Shown: positions 8,328 through 16,092 of the stretch, in pieces | Position numbering within the stretch: position 1 is the stretch's first letter | Layout of the letters: the number at the start of each line of letters is the position of its first letter | From: Cypionkella sp. | GTDB lineage: Bacteria > Pseudomonadota > Alphaproteobacteria > Rhodobacterales > Rhodobacteraceae | NCBI RefSeq assembly: GCF_030652235.1 | Contig: NZ_JAUSBA010000028.1 | Coordinates: forward strand, 1-37,140 | DNA length: 37,140 nt | Direction of reading: 5' to 3' | Made by a program: the position numbers and the translations under genes | Notes under the pieces: model-generated | Told to the model about the DNA's origin: nothing | Database searches by the model: none | The model's input: the letters and a program-made list of their open reading frames with translations, nothing else

Positions 8328-9458
8328 TCAATACACCACCACCGCGCGGATGCTTTCACCCGAGTGCATCAGATCAAAGCCCTTGTTGATGTCCTCCAGC
8401 GGCAGAATATGGGTGATCAGGCTGTCGATCTCGATCTTGCCGTCCATGTACCAATCGACGATTTTCGGCACATCCGTCCGCCCCCGCGCGCCACCAAAGG
8501 CAGTGCCTTTCCAGACCCGGCCTGTCACCAATTGGAACGGACGGGTTTCGATCACAGCCCCCGCAGGTGCCACGCCGATGATGATCGACTGACCCCAGCC
8601 GCGATGGGTGCATTCCAGCGCATCGCGCATGACTTTGACATTGCCGGTGCAATCAAACGAGTAATCCGCGCCACCAATCTTATCAATCGGCGTCTTGGTC
8701 AGATCGACAATCGCCTGCACCACCGAGCCTTCGATCTCTTTCGGGTTGATGAAATGCGTCATCCCGAATTTCTCGCCCCATGCCTTCTTGTCGTTGTTCA
8801 GATCGACGCCGATGATCATCCGCGCACCGGCCATTTTCAGACCCTGAATGACGTTCAGACCAATGCCGCCCAGACCAAAGACCACAGCAGTGGCGTCATG
8901 TTCAACCTTGGCAGTGTTCAGAACCGCGCCGATGCCGGTGGTCACCCCACAGCCAATGTAGCAGATTTTGTCAAACGGCGCGTCCTCGCGGACTTTGGCA
9001 AGGGCGATTTCCGGCACAACCGTGTGGTTGGCGAAGGTCGAACACCCCATGTAATGATAGATCGGGGTGCCATCCAACATCGAAAACCGCGAAGTGCCAT
9101 CCGGCATCAAACCCTGTCCTTGGGTGGTGCGAATGGCGGTGCAAAGGTTGGTCTTGCGCGATAGACACGACGGGCACTCACGGCACTCTGGCGTGTACAA
9201 CGGGATAACGTGATCGCCGACCTTCAACGAGGTGACACCGGGACCGATGGCGATGACCACACCCGCGCCCTCATGGCCCAAGATCGCCGGGAACAGACCT
9301 TCGGGGTCGGCACCCGACAGTGTGAATTCGTCGGTGTGGCAGATGCCAGTGGCCTTGATTTCGACCAGAACTTCGCCGTGCTTGGGATCGGCAAGGTTCA
9401 CCTCCATGATGACAAGCGGTTTGCCTGCGGCTAAGGCTACGGCTGCACGGGTGCGCAT
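8328..9458 (-). CDS. frmA: S-(hydroxymethyl)glutathione dehydrogenase (class III alcohol dehydrogenase)
   Basis: A 376-residue zinc- and NAD-dependent class III alcohol dehydrogenase, which oxidises the glutathione adduct of formaldehyde. Seen: catalytic zinc ligands in TGICHTDEF and GHEGAGVV, the third in YIGCGVTTGIG, the four-Cys structural zinc loop PECRECPSCLSRKTNLC, and the Rossmann motif GLGGIG. Length matches the family. ATG 9458 follows GGAGG at 6-7 bp; a longer frame upstream is not conserved. No esterase (frmB) is adjacent. Its stop is followed within 5 bp by the small secreted protein gene. It fits use of methylated or C1 compounds, common in this bacterial group (inference). Alternative symbol adhI. 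Confidence 0.95.
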   Translation of the reverse strand: MRTRAAVALAAGKPLVIMEVNLADPKHGEVLVEIKATGICHTDEFTLSGADPEGLFPAILGHEGAGVVIAIGPGVTSLKVGDHVIPLYTPECRECPSCLSRKTNLCTAIRTTQGQGLMPDGTSRFSMLDGTPIYHYMGCSTFANHTVVPEIALAKVREDAPFDKICYIGCGVTTGIGAVLNTAKVEHDATAVVFGLGGIGLNVIQGLKMAGARMIIGVDLNNDKKAWGEKFGMTHFINPKEIEGSVVQAIVDLTKTPIDKIGGADYSFDCTGNVKVMRDALECTHRGWGQSIIIGVAPAGAVIETRPFQLVTGRVWKGTAFGGARGRTDVPKIVDWYMDGKIEIDSLITHILPLEDINKGFDLMHSGESIRAVVVY

Positions 9459-9634
9459 GGGGGGTCCTCCGAGGGGTTTTATAGCAGATGAATTTCGCGC
9501 CAAACTGGGCCAACCGGCGAAAAATTGCAACGCTGGAAACGACCTGTTTCGGCATGTTGCCGCTTTGGTGGTTGCTGCCACGGCGCGGGGCGGGCTAAGA
9601 CTGCAGCAGAATTTGTAGGAAGTTCCACGCGCGC

Positions 9635-9955
9635 ATGGTTGCCTTGTTTTCCCCTTTGATGCGTCGGAACATGCTGGGTGTTCTGGCTGCGGCCTTCCTC
9701 GCGGCTTGCGCTATGACCGGGCAAATGCGGATGGGGCCAGTGGCTAAAATGCTGAAACCGCAGCCGGATCTGTGTGGCGCTGCGGCGCTGATCGACGTGG
9801 TGGGGCAGCCGTTTACCCTGCTTGCCGATCATCCGCTGGTAGGTCCGCTGCGGATATTGTGGCCTGGGCAAGAAATCACCGATGAGGTGGTGCCCGACCG
9901 GCTGAATGCAGAAGTGACTAACGATCAGCTGATCCTTCGGCTATCCTGTGGGTAG
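9635..9955 (+). CDS. I78-type protease-inhibitor-like lipoprotein, copy 1
   Basis: A 106-residue predicted lipoprotein with a lipobox at FLAAC (Cys about 25). The mature part has the I78 (Aspergillus elastase inhibitor) pattern: DLCGAAALIDVVGQPF, then LRILWPGQEITDEVVPDRLNAEV and a final RLSCG, with two Cys placed for the family disulfide. I78 proteins inhibit serine proteases; here a periplasmic or outer-membrane role is inferred. AGGAAG lies 12 bp before ATG 9635; internal Met codons at 9659 and 9671 are alternatives. A second paralogue follows 19 bp downstream. Confidence 0.8.
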   Translation: MVALFSPLMRRNMLGVLAAAFLAACAMTGQMRMGPVAKMLKPQPDLCGAAALIDVVGQPFTLLADHPLVGPLRILWPGQEITDEVVPDRLNAEVTNDQLILRLSCG

Positions 9956-9974
9956 CCAAAACAAAGGTGACCCA

Positions 9975-10259
9975 ATGCGTTTCTCGCCCCTGCTGCTTGT
10001 CCTGCCCCTTGCCTTGATCGGCTGCGTGCCTGAACCCGCCCCGCCGGTGACCGACCCCACGCCGATGGAAGACGCCTGTGGCGCCAGTGGCTTGCAGAAT
10101 TTGGTCGGCCAAAGTGCGAAAAAGCTGGAGGTGATGCGCTTCGCCCATACGGTGCGGATCATCCGCCCCGGCATGGCGGTGACAATGGATTATTCCGCCG
10201 AGCGGCTGAACATCGAGATCAATGCAGCCGAGGTGATCAGTCGCGTCAGCTGCGGCTGA
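9975..10259 (+). CDS. I78-type protease-inhibitor-like lipoprotein, copy 2
   Basis: A 94-residue lipoprotein, signal MRFSPLLLVLPLALIGC with lipobox Cys17. The mature domain shows ACGASGLQNLVGQ, RIIRPGMAVTMDYSAERLNIEI and the final VSCG, a better match to the I78 inhibitor consensus than copy 1. Start ATG 9975 has AGGTGA 6 bp upstream. It follows copy 1 by 19 bp, so the two form a tandem paralogous pair on one transcript. The sequence between shared motifs is well diverged, so the duplication is old. Confidence 0.85.
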   Translation: MRFSPLLLVLPLALIGCVPEPAPPVTDPTPMEDACGASGLQNLVGQSAKKLEVMRFAHTVRIIRPGMAVTMDYSAERLNIEINAAEVISRVSCG

Positions 10260-10263
10260 ACGC

Positions 10264-10293
10264 TCTGGCCACAGGCGTTGTGCTGCGGCCAGA
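10264..10293. terminator. Stem-loop between convergent genes, weak terminator candidate
   Basis: TCTGGCC (10264-10270) pairs with GGCCAGA (10287-10293) between the convergent I78 and cytochrome c' genes. There is no good T-tract, so termination here would be weak or need Rho. Confidence 0.35.
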
Positions 10294-10305
10294 AGGATTT
10301 GCGGC

Positions 10306-10749
10306 TCAGTTGGTCGCGACGCGGAAGGTGGTGTGGCAATCCTTGCAAGCGCCGCCAATCGCGCCCATTCCGGCCTTGATGCCGTCTGCCGAGGCCACAT
10401 CCAGCGCCGTGGCCGCCGCGTTTAACGCGGTGGCTTTGGCGACAAAATCATCCCAGCTGGTCCAGATTTCAGGCTTGGCCTCCGAGGCCGGATCACTGCC
10501 TGCCTTCTCAAACTTGACATGAATATCGGCGGAACCCGCGACCAATGTGGCCTTGGCAGCTTCGGCGGCAGTGGCATCATAAGCGACTTCGCCCGAGGCC
10601 ATGCCGCCCAAGGCTTTGGCGGCACCGCCAAAGGATTTCATCAGATCCTTCTGGGCAATCACCAAGGGATCGGTGGCCTCAACTTCAGCAAAGGCGATGC
10701 CGGCGAAAAGGGTCAATGCGGTGGCGAGGACTTTGGTGATTAAACGCAT
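10306..10749 (-). CDS. Cytochrome c'-family periplasmic haem protein
   Basis: A 147-residue exported cytochrome. The signal peptide MRLITKVLATALTLFAGIAFA is followed by a four-helix-bundle-like mature protein. The single c-type haem site CKDCH lies near the C-terminus (Cys135, Cys138, His139), the hallmark of cytochrome c'/c-556. Family members bind NO or act in electron transfer; the exact role is unknown. The mature chain begins EVEATDPLVIAQKDLMKSFGG, in two blocks typical of the first helix (R/K-x-x-LMK). Start ATG 10749 follows AGGAG at 7 bp. A repeat copy lies about 117 bp upstream. Confidence 0.92.
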   Translation of the reverse strand: MRLITKVLATALTLFAGIAFAEVEATDPLVIAQKDLMKSFGGAAKALGGMASGEVAYDATAAEAAKATLVAGSADIHVKFEKAGSDPASEAKPEIWTSWDDFVAKATALNAAATALDVASADGIKAGMGAIGGACKDCHTTFRVATN

Positions 10750-10865
10750 GAGAAAACTCCTGGTTGGGGCTGGGAGGTTCAGTATAGCCGAAGCTTTGCA
10801 GACCGGAACAGACTTTGGTCTGATTGGGTGGGCATCAGGGTTGCGGCTCTGACCGGGAAACAGGA

Positions 10866-10973
10866 GCCGCCTCGGGGCCCATCGAGGGCCCGCTCGGCGG
10901 CGCTGCCGGGGGATGGATTGGACGCCGTGCACGGGCTGCGGCGTTGAATTTGAGTATTTGTCAAAGAGCAAAT
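10866..10973 (+). repeat. Structured interspersed repeat, left copy
   Basis: This 108-bp unit has three parts. A hairpin arm: GCCGCC (10866-10871) pairs with GGCGGC (10896-10901), and inside it GGGCCC (10875-10880) pairs with GGGCCC (10886-10891) around the loop ATCGA. A conserved GCTGCCGGGG follows, then a variable middle, then a tail with TTTGAGTATTTG and AAAGAGCAA (10949-10971). An inverted second copy lies at 11125-11230. The first 46 bp agree at 41 positions and the 23-bp tail at 21, by eye. Confidence 0.85.
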
Positions 10974-11015
10974 CCCGTTAGCGAAGCGTTAATCCAAATC
11001 GGCGAGAGTACAGCC

Positions 11016-11114
11016 ACGGTACAGGGAGGAGTCCCGATGACCGTAAAGAGCAAGTCGCCCCGGCCCGCCTGCATAGCTTCCAGCGGATCGGACCGGTGCC
11101 GCGTGGCCGGGGCG
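11016..11114 (+). other. Structured stretch with strong Shine-Dalgarno between the inverted repeats
   Basis: ACGGT (11016-11020) can pair with ACCGT (11040-11044), and inside it GGGA (11024-11027) with TCCC (11032-11035) around a GGAG loop. This folds a strong Shine-Dalgarno and the ATG at 11037 into one hairpin. Just downstream CGCCCCGGCC (11056-11065) is the exact reverse complement of 11105-11114. The ATG opens a frame (MTVKSKSPRPACIASSG) that continues through the right repeat into mltB antisense sequence, which argues against a real protein. It may be a small RNA or leader; no known RNA family is recognised. Confidence 0.3.
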
Positions 11115-11124
11115 CGATCTATGC

Positions 11125-11230
11125 ATTGCTCTTTTGCAAATACTCAAATGCAACCTTCCCGCCCTCACGCGGCTTGGCAGCCCTCCCCGGCAGCGCCGCC
11201 GAGTGGGGGCTCGATGCCCCCCGAGGCGGC
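11125..11230 (-). repeat. Structured interspersed repeat, right (inverted) copy
   Basis: This is the reverse-strand copy of 10866-10973. On the plus strand GCCGCC (11195-11200) pairs with GGCGGC (11225-11230), and GGGGGC (11205-11210) with GCCCCC (11216-11221) around TCGAT. Compared with the left copy, two inner base pairs have flipped from C-G to G-C on both arms, so pairing is kept. The tail TTTGAGTATTTG is at 11137-11148 on the minus strand. It ends 13 bp from the stop codon of the lytic transglycosylase gene. Confidence 0.85.
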
Positions 11231-11243
11231 AACCCGGCTCAGA

Positions 11244-12497
11244 TCAGCGCAGGGCTTGCAGGATCTCCAGGCTCGGGAAGCCGTCCGGCACCAGCCCATG
11301 CGCGCGCTGGAAGGCTTTCACCGCCGCGACGGTCAGCGGGCCGATCTTGCCATCGGCGGTGCCTGCGTAGACGCCCGCGATGAGCAGCAGCGATTGCATT
11401 TCGCGGCGCTCCTCCAGTGTCAGCGCGCGCAGGTCGCGCGGCCAAGTTGCTTTGAACGCAGCAACGCCAGCGATGCGGTCGGCGAGATGGCCGACGGCGA
11501 TCACATAGGAATCCGCCTTGTTATAGGCCTCAATCGCGGCAAAGTTGTCGTAGACCAGAAACGCTGGTCCGCGCGCGCCTGCAGGCAGCAGCAGCGCGGC
11601 CCAGCCTGTGGCGGGCAAGGCCGTGGCATCTGGCCGCGTCACGCCCATTTCCGCCCAAGTGCTCAGCGGTTTTTGCGTGCGATCCCCGGCCAAGCCATAG
11701 TCAAAGCCTGCGGGCAAGCCGACTTCATCGCCCCAGCGTGCACCCTTTTTCCAGCCTGCGTTGGCGAGGTAGGCGGCGGTCGAGGCCAAGGCATCTGCCG
11801 GATCATCGCGCCAAACATCCGGCTTGCCGGGGCCGTCAAACATCACCGCCAGCTTTAGATAAGACGATGGCATGAACTGGGTATGCCCCATCGCCCCGGC
11901 CCAAGACCCGAGCATCGCCGCGGGCTTCACCACACCCGACTGCAGGATTTGCAGGGCGGCGATCAGTTCGGCCTCAAAGAACGCCCCGCGCCTTGTGTCA
12001 TAAGCCAGCGTCGCCAAAGCGCTAGGCGTGTCGATGTCGCCGCGCACCAGACCATAGGCGCTCTCCAACCCCCAGATCGCCAGAACCACATGCTTGTCCA
12101 CGCCATAGCGCGCTTCGATCTGATCGAGCAGCGCCGCGTGGAATTTGAGGGCCTTTTGACCCGCCGCAATGCGATCTTCCGACACCGCTTTGTCGATGTA
12201 ATCCCAGATTGTCTTGGTGAACTCATCCTGCTTGCGGTCGCGCTCGATCACAGTGGGCAGAAAATGCACCCCGGCCATCGCCTGATCGAATGTCGCCGCA
12301 GAAATCCCCGCCGCCAAGGCCCGGCCGCGAAATCCGGTGATCCATGCCTGCAGTCCGGCCTCGCTGCCCTTCTCGATCACGTCGCTTGCCCCTGCACCTA
12401 GCCCCGAATTCACAGATTCCTCCGCCATATCCTGCGCAGCGGCAGCGCTTGAGCCCAAAGCAAGCGCCAGCACGGCAATGCGGAAATATCGGATCAA
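11244..12497 (-). CDS. Lytic murein transglycosylase, MltB type, with peptidoglycan-binding domain
   Basis: A 417-residue exported enzyme that cleaves peptidoglycan glycan strands. After a signal peptide (LIRYFRIAVLALALGSSAAAAQ) comes the SLT_2/MltB catalytic domain, with the catalytic Glu in AIWGLESAYGLVRG and the conserved GAMGHTQFMPSSYL; the C-terminus (about 355-417) is a PG_binding_1 domain ending KAFQRAHGLVPDG. There is no lipobox, so it is probably periplasmic and soluble. I chose the TTG at 12497: it has AGGTG 5 bp upstream and puts the signal peptide at the N-terminus, while the frame to 12614 adds a basic, unlikely leader. A 7-bp stem (12519-12536) lies upstream. Confidence 0.88.
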   Translation of the reverse strand: MIRYFRIAVLALALGSSAAAAQDMAEESVNSGLGAGASDVIEKGSEAGLQAWITGFRGRALAAGISAATFDQAMAGVHFLPTVIERDRKQDEFTKTIWDYIDKAVSEDRIAAGQKALKFHAALLDQIEARYGVDKHVVLAIWGLESAYGLVRGDIDTPSALATLAYDTRRGAFFEAELIAALQILQSGVVKPAAMLGSWAGAMGHTQFMPSSYLKLAVMFDGPGKPDVWRDDPADALASTAAYLANAGWKKGARWGDEVGLPAGFDYGLAGDRTQKPLSTWAEMGVTRPDATALPATGWAALLLPAGARGPAFLVYDNFAAIEAYNKADSYVIAVGHLADRIAGVAAFKATWPRDLRALTLEERREMQSLLLIAGVYAGTADGKIGPLTVAAVKAFQRAHGLVPDGFPSLEILQALR

Positions 12498-12650
12498 CGG
12501 GGCACCTGTTTTGCGTGACCGCCAGAGTACTGGCGGCCACAGCGGGTGCAAGCACCCATTCCGCTTCAGGCGGCGATAGGCTTTAAGGGGCCTGCGGGTC
12601 GGTTCACAAAACATTCTGGTTTTGACGTTTTATTGAAGCGGCGGGAAGGC

Positions 12651-14897
12651 TTACCGCCGCTTGCGCAGGATCTTGCGTTTTGTCGCAGTCTCTTTCGCGG
12701 CGAACTTGCCCGGCTTGCGCGGCTGAGACCGCCCCGGTCTTGCCCGCCCCGTCGGCAGGGTTGCACCGTCGATGTTCAAGAGGTCGAGCACAATCCCCCC
12801 GGTCATCGGCGTGGCTTCTGCCAAGCGCACCGTGACGCGCAGGCCGATGCCGATCTCGATGCCGGTATCGCTGCCGATCAGCATTTGCCGCTCGGGGTCG
12901 TAATGGAAATACTCGCGCCCAACCGAGCGGATTGGCACCAGCCCATCCGCGCCTGTCTCGTCCAACTTCACAAACAGCCCGAAACGCTGCACACCCGAAA
13001 TCCGGCCCGCGAATTCATTGCCGACCCGTTCCGACAGGAAAGCCGCGAGGTAACGGTCATTGGTGTCGCGCTCTGCCACCATCGAGCGCCGCTCGGTATC
13101 GGAAATCAGCTTGGCGGTTTCATCCAGATTTTCCACATCCCAAGCCGACAGCCCATCATCGCCCCAAGCGTGACCCGAAATCAAAGCCCGATGCACGATC
13201 AGATCGGAATACCGCCGGATCGGTGAGGTGAAATGCGCGTAATTGCGCAAAGCCAGCCCAAAATGCCCGAAATTCGCAGCATTATAATAGGCTTGCGTCA
13301 TCGAGCGCAGGGTCGATATGTTCATCAACTCGTCAAATTCGGTGCCCTGCGCCTGCGCCAGCAGTCGATTGAGATGCTGGGTTTTCAGCACCTGACCCTT
13401 GGCGAGGGTAAACCCCGAAGCCTCGGCCACCTCACGCAAACTTTCCAGCTTATCTGGCGAGGGTTCCTCATGAACGCGGAACAGCAGGGGCCGTTTCATC
13501 CCGACCAATTCCTCAGCCGCAGAGACATTGGCGAGGATCATACATTCCTCGATCAGCTTATGCGCATCGAAGCGGGCCTTGAAGGCGACCGAAATCACCT
13601 TGCCCTCGTCCGACAACTCAATCTTCCGCTCGGGCAGTTCCAGATCCAGCGGCCCGCGCAACGCACGCGCGGTTTTCAGCGCATCATAGGCGGCGTAAAG
13701 CGTGGTCAGCACGGGCAGCAGCGGTTCGGTCACCGCATCAGGCCGCCCGTCGATGGCGTCTTGCACTTGGCCGTAATGCAACGAGCCTTGCGAGCGCATC
13801 AGACCACGGGTGAAACGGTGGCTCAGCTTCTGGCCATGCGCGTCGATCCGCATCTGCACCGCCAGACACGCGCGGTCGACATGCTCGTGCAAGCTGCACA
13901 AATCACCCGACAGCACGTCGGGCAACATCGGCACCACACGGTCGGGGAAATAGGTCGAGTTGCCGCGCTTGCGGGCTTCCCGGTCCAGCGCGGAATTCGG
14001 GCGGACATAATAGGCGACATCGGCGATCGCGACCCAGACGAAGAAGCCGCCGGGGTTTTTCGGGTCAGCATCCGCTTCGGCAAAAACCGCATCGTCGCGG
14101 TCGCGGGCGTCAATCGGGTCGATGGTCAGCAACGGCAACAGCCGCAGGTCTTCGCGTTTGCCCAAGGGTGCTGGCTGCGCCGCATCGGCCTCGGCAATCA
14201 CCACATCGGGGAATTGATCGGGGATGCCGTGCTGATGGATCGCAATCAGGCTGACCGCACGCGGGCCATTCGGGTCGCCCAAGCGGGCGGTGATGCGGGC
14301 TTGCGGCAGGCCAAGCCGCTTTGGCCCCACCTGTTCCGCCTCAACCAACTCGCCATCGCGGGCATCAAAGGTATGATCGCGCGCAACTTTCCATTCTTTA
14401 TCGACGCCCTTGTCGATCGGGATAATCCGGCCGCCCTCGGCATTAGAACGGAACACCCCCAGCAGTTTCAGCGGGTTCGAGCCCAAAGCCCGGATCAACC
14501 GCGCCTGATAGCCGTAATCCTGCCCGCCCACCGGCGTCAGCCGCGCAAGGATCTTCATCCCCCCCGCCAAAGCCACATCGCCCTTTTGCGGCATGATCAG
14601 AATACGCGGCGGGGTGTCGCCCGCATCCGCCTCTAACGGCTGTGCAAACAGATCGCCGTTGCTGTCGGGCGGCAGCACCAGCAGCACCGACACCGGCGGC
14701 AAAGCGCCGGGTTCGCGGTAGCTGCGGGCTTTCTTCTCGATGCCACCCTCGGCCTCAAGTTCCTGCAGCATCCGCTTCAGATCAATCCGCGCATCGCCTT
14801 TGATGCCAAACGCCTTGGCAAGGTCGCGCTTTCCGGTCAGGCCGGGGTTCTCGGTGATCCATTGGCGGATCTGGTCTTTTGTGGGCAAGTTGTTCAT
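12651..14897 (-). CDS. rnr: Ribonuclease R
   Basis: A 748-residue processive 3'-5' exoribonuclease of the RNase II/R family that degrades structured RNA. Domains in order: N-terminal helix-turn-helix (about 5-60), cold-shock-like OB domains (about 70-240), the RNB catalytic domain starting at DPIDARDRDDAVF (260-272) with the metal-binding Asp cluster, then an S1 domain (about 630-715: FAGRISGVQRFGLFVKL) and a short basic tail ending KRKILRKRR. Length and layout fit RNase R rather than RNase II. Start ATG 14897 has AGGGGC about 6 bp upstream. It lies 43 bp after the flavoprotein gene and probably shares its transcript. Confidence 0.95.
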   Translation of the reverse strand: MNNLPTKDQIRQWITENPGLTGKRDLAKAFGIKGDARIDLKRMLQELEAEGGIEKKARSYREPGALPPVSVLLVLPPDSNGDLFAQPLEADAGDTPPRILIMPQKGDVALAGGMKILARLTPVGGQDYGYQARLIRALGSNPLKLLGVFRSNAEGGRIIPIDKGVDKEWKVARDHTFDARDGELVEAEQVGPKRLGLPQARITARLGDPNGPRAVSLIAIHQHGIPDQFPDVVIAEADAAQPAPLGKREDLRLLPLLTIDPIDARDRDDAVFAEADADPKNPGGFFVWVAIADVAYYVRPNSALDREARKRGNSTYFPDRVVPMLPDVLSGDLCSLHEHVDRACLAVQMRIDAHGQKLSHRFTRGLMRSQGSLHYGQVQDAIDGRPDAVTEPLLPVLTTLYAAYDALKTARALRGPLDLELPERKIELSDEGKVISVAFKARFDAHKLIEECMILANVSAAEELVGMKRPLLFRVHEEPSPDKLESLREVAEASGFTLAKGQVLKTQHLNRLLAQAQGTEFDELMNISTLRSMTQAYYNAANFGHFGLALRNYAHFTSPIRRYSDLIVHRALISGHAWGDDGLSAWDVENLDETAKLISDTERRSMVAERDTNDRYLAAFLSERVGNEFAGRISGVQRFGLFVKLDETGADGLVPIRSVGREYFHYDPERQMLIGSDTGIEIGIGLRVTVRLAEATPMTGGIVLDLLNIDGATLPTGRARPGRSQPRKPGKFAAKETATKRKILRKRR

Positions 14898-14940
14898 CCT
14901 CTGCCCCTAGCACGAGATCGCCTGCGCCGAAAGACCGCCG

Positions 14941-16092
14941 TTATACGACAGCCCGCGCTCCGGCAGCTTTACCCGCCCAGCGCCCGGTTGCGGCAACCCC
15001 GGTCAGCAGATAGCCCCCGGTCGGGGCCTCCCAATCCAGCATCTCGCCACATACGAACATGCCGGGAATGGCTTTCAATTCCAACCCCTCGGTCACAGCC
15101 GATTGCTGAACGCCGCCTGCCACCGAAATCGCCTCATCCAAAGGCCGAGGCCCGATCAGCTTCATCGGCAGGGATTTGACGGCGGCGACCGTCTCCAGTC
15201 CGCGGCCAAATTCCATCACCAAGCCGACAGCCGCAGGTGACAGACCCAGCTTGCGCAAACGGTTGGCAAGGGATTCCCCCGGTTTCATCCGCGACAACCG
15301 CGCCGCAATCTCGTCGCCTGAAACATCTGCCATCAGGTCCAACCGCAAAGCCGCGCCTTCGCGCAAGGCACGGCTGACCGCATAAACCCCACCGCCCTCA
15401 ATGCCTTTGGCGGAAATCACAAACTCGCCACGCTCGCGTTCTTCGCCGACCAGCAAGGCTGCGCCCTTGATCGCTGTGCCGAAGAACTTCGCCATATGCG
15501 GCGTCCACGCCACGGCAAAGCCCATATTCGCAGGCTGCCAAGGCGCAATCTCGACGCCCTTCGCCGCCAGCCACGGCACCCAAGCCGCATCCGACCCCAG
15601 CCGCGCCCAGGATGCCCCACCCAAGGCCAGAACCGTTACCGCAGGCCGCAACACCTGCGCGCCCTCGGGCGTCTCAAACGCCAGCCCATCGCCGTCAAAC
15701 CCCGCCCAGCGCCAACGGCTGCGCAGTTCCACCCCCGCGCCCTCCAGCCGCTTCAACCATGCCCGCAGCACAGGCGAGGCTTTCATTGACCGCGGGAAAA
15801 CCCGCCCGGTTGACCCCGTAAACACCTCTTGCCCCAAGGCGCGCGCCCAGATGATCATCTCACGTGGACCAAATTCCGCCAGCATCGGGCGCAGCCATTC
15901 ATTGCGATATTCGGCGATGAAGGACGAACGGTCCTCGTCCTTGGTGATGTTCAGGCCAGACTTGCCCGCCATCAGGAACTTGCGCGCCGGGCTGGGTTTG
16001 GCCTCACACACCACCACCTTATGCCCCGCCCGCGCGAGTTCTTCCGCAGCCATCAAGCCCGCAGGGCCAGCCCCAATCACCAAAGCATCCAT
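14941..16092 (-). CDS. NAD(P)/FAD-dependent flavoprotein (HI0933-like, TIGR03862 type)
   Basis: A 383-residue flavoprotein with an N-terminal FAD-binding Rossmann motif (VIGAGPAGLMAAEELARAG, residues 5-23) and a C-terminal second FAD contact (FVCGEMLDWEAPTGGYLL). KFLMAGKSGLNIT around residue 38-50 is typical of the HI0933/YhiN family; length fits the TIGR03862 subfamily. The reaction is not known. The start codon overlaps the stop of the MscS gene by one base (TGATG), so translation is probably coupled. Confidence 0.85.
   Translation of the reverse strand: MDALVIGAGPAGLMAAEELARAGHKVVVCEAKPSPARKFLMAGKSGLNITKDEDRSSFIAEYRNEWLRPMLAEFGPREMIIWARALGQEVFTGSTGRVFPRSMKASPVLRAWLKRLEGAGVELRSRWRWAGFDGDGLAFETPEGAQVLRPAVTVLALGGASWARLGSDAAWVPWLAAKGVEIAPWQPANMGFAVAWTPHMAKFFGTAIKGAALLVGEERERGEFVISAKGIEGGGVYAVSRALREGAALRLDLMADVSGDEIAARLSRMKPGESLANRLRKLGLSPAAVGLVMEFGRGLETVAAVKSLPMKLIGPRPLDEAISVAGGVQQSAVTEGLELKAIPGMFVCGEMLDWEAPTGGYLLTGVAATGRWAGKAAGARAVV

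Noticed and set aside
11037-11858. Protein starting at ATG 11037 with a strong Shine-Dalgarno
   Set aside because: The frame has no natural end before running antisense through mltB, and the product is low-complexity; kept only as a structured stretch.
13233-14636. Plus-strand frame of 467 codons
   Set aside because: Antisense to RNase R; composition is Gln/His/Arg-rich as expected of a shadow.
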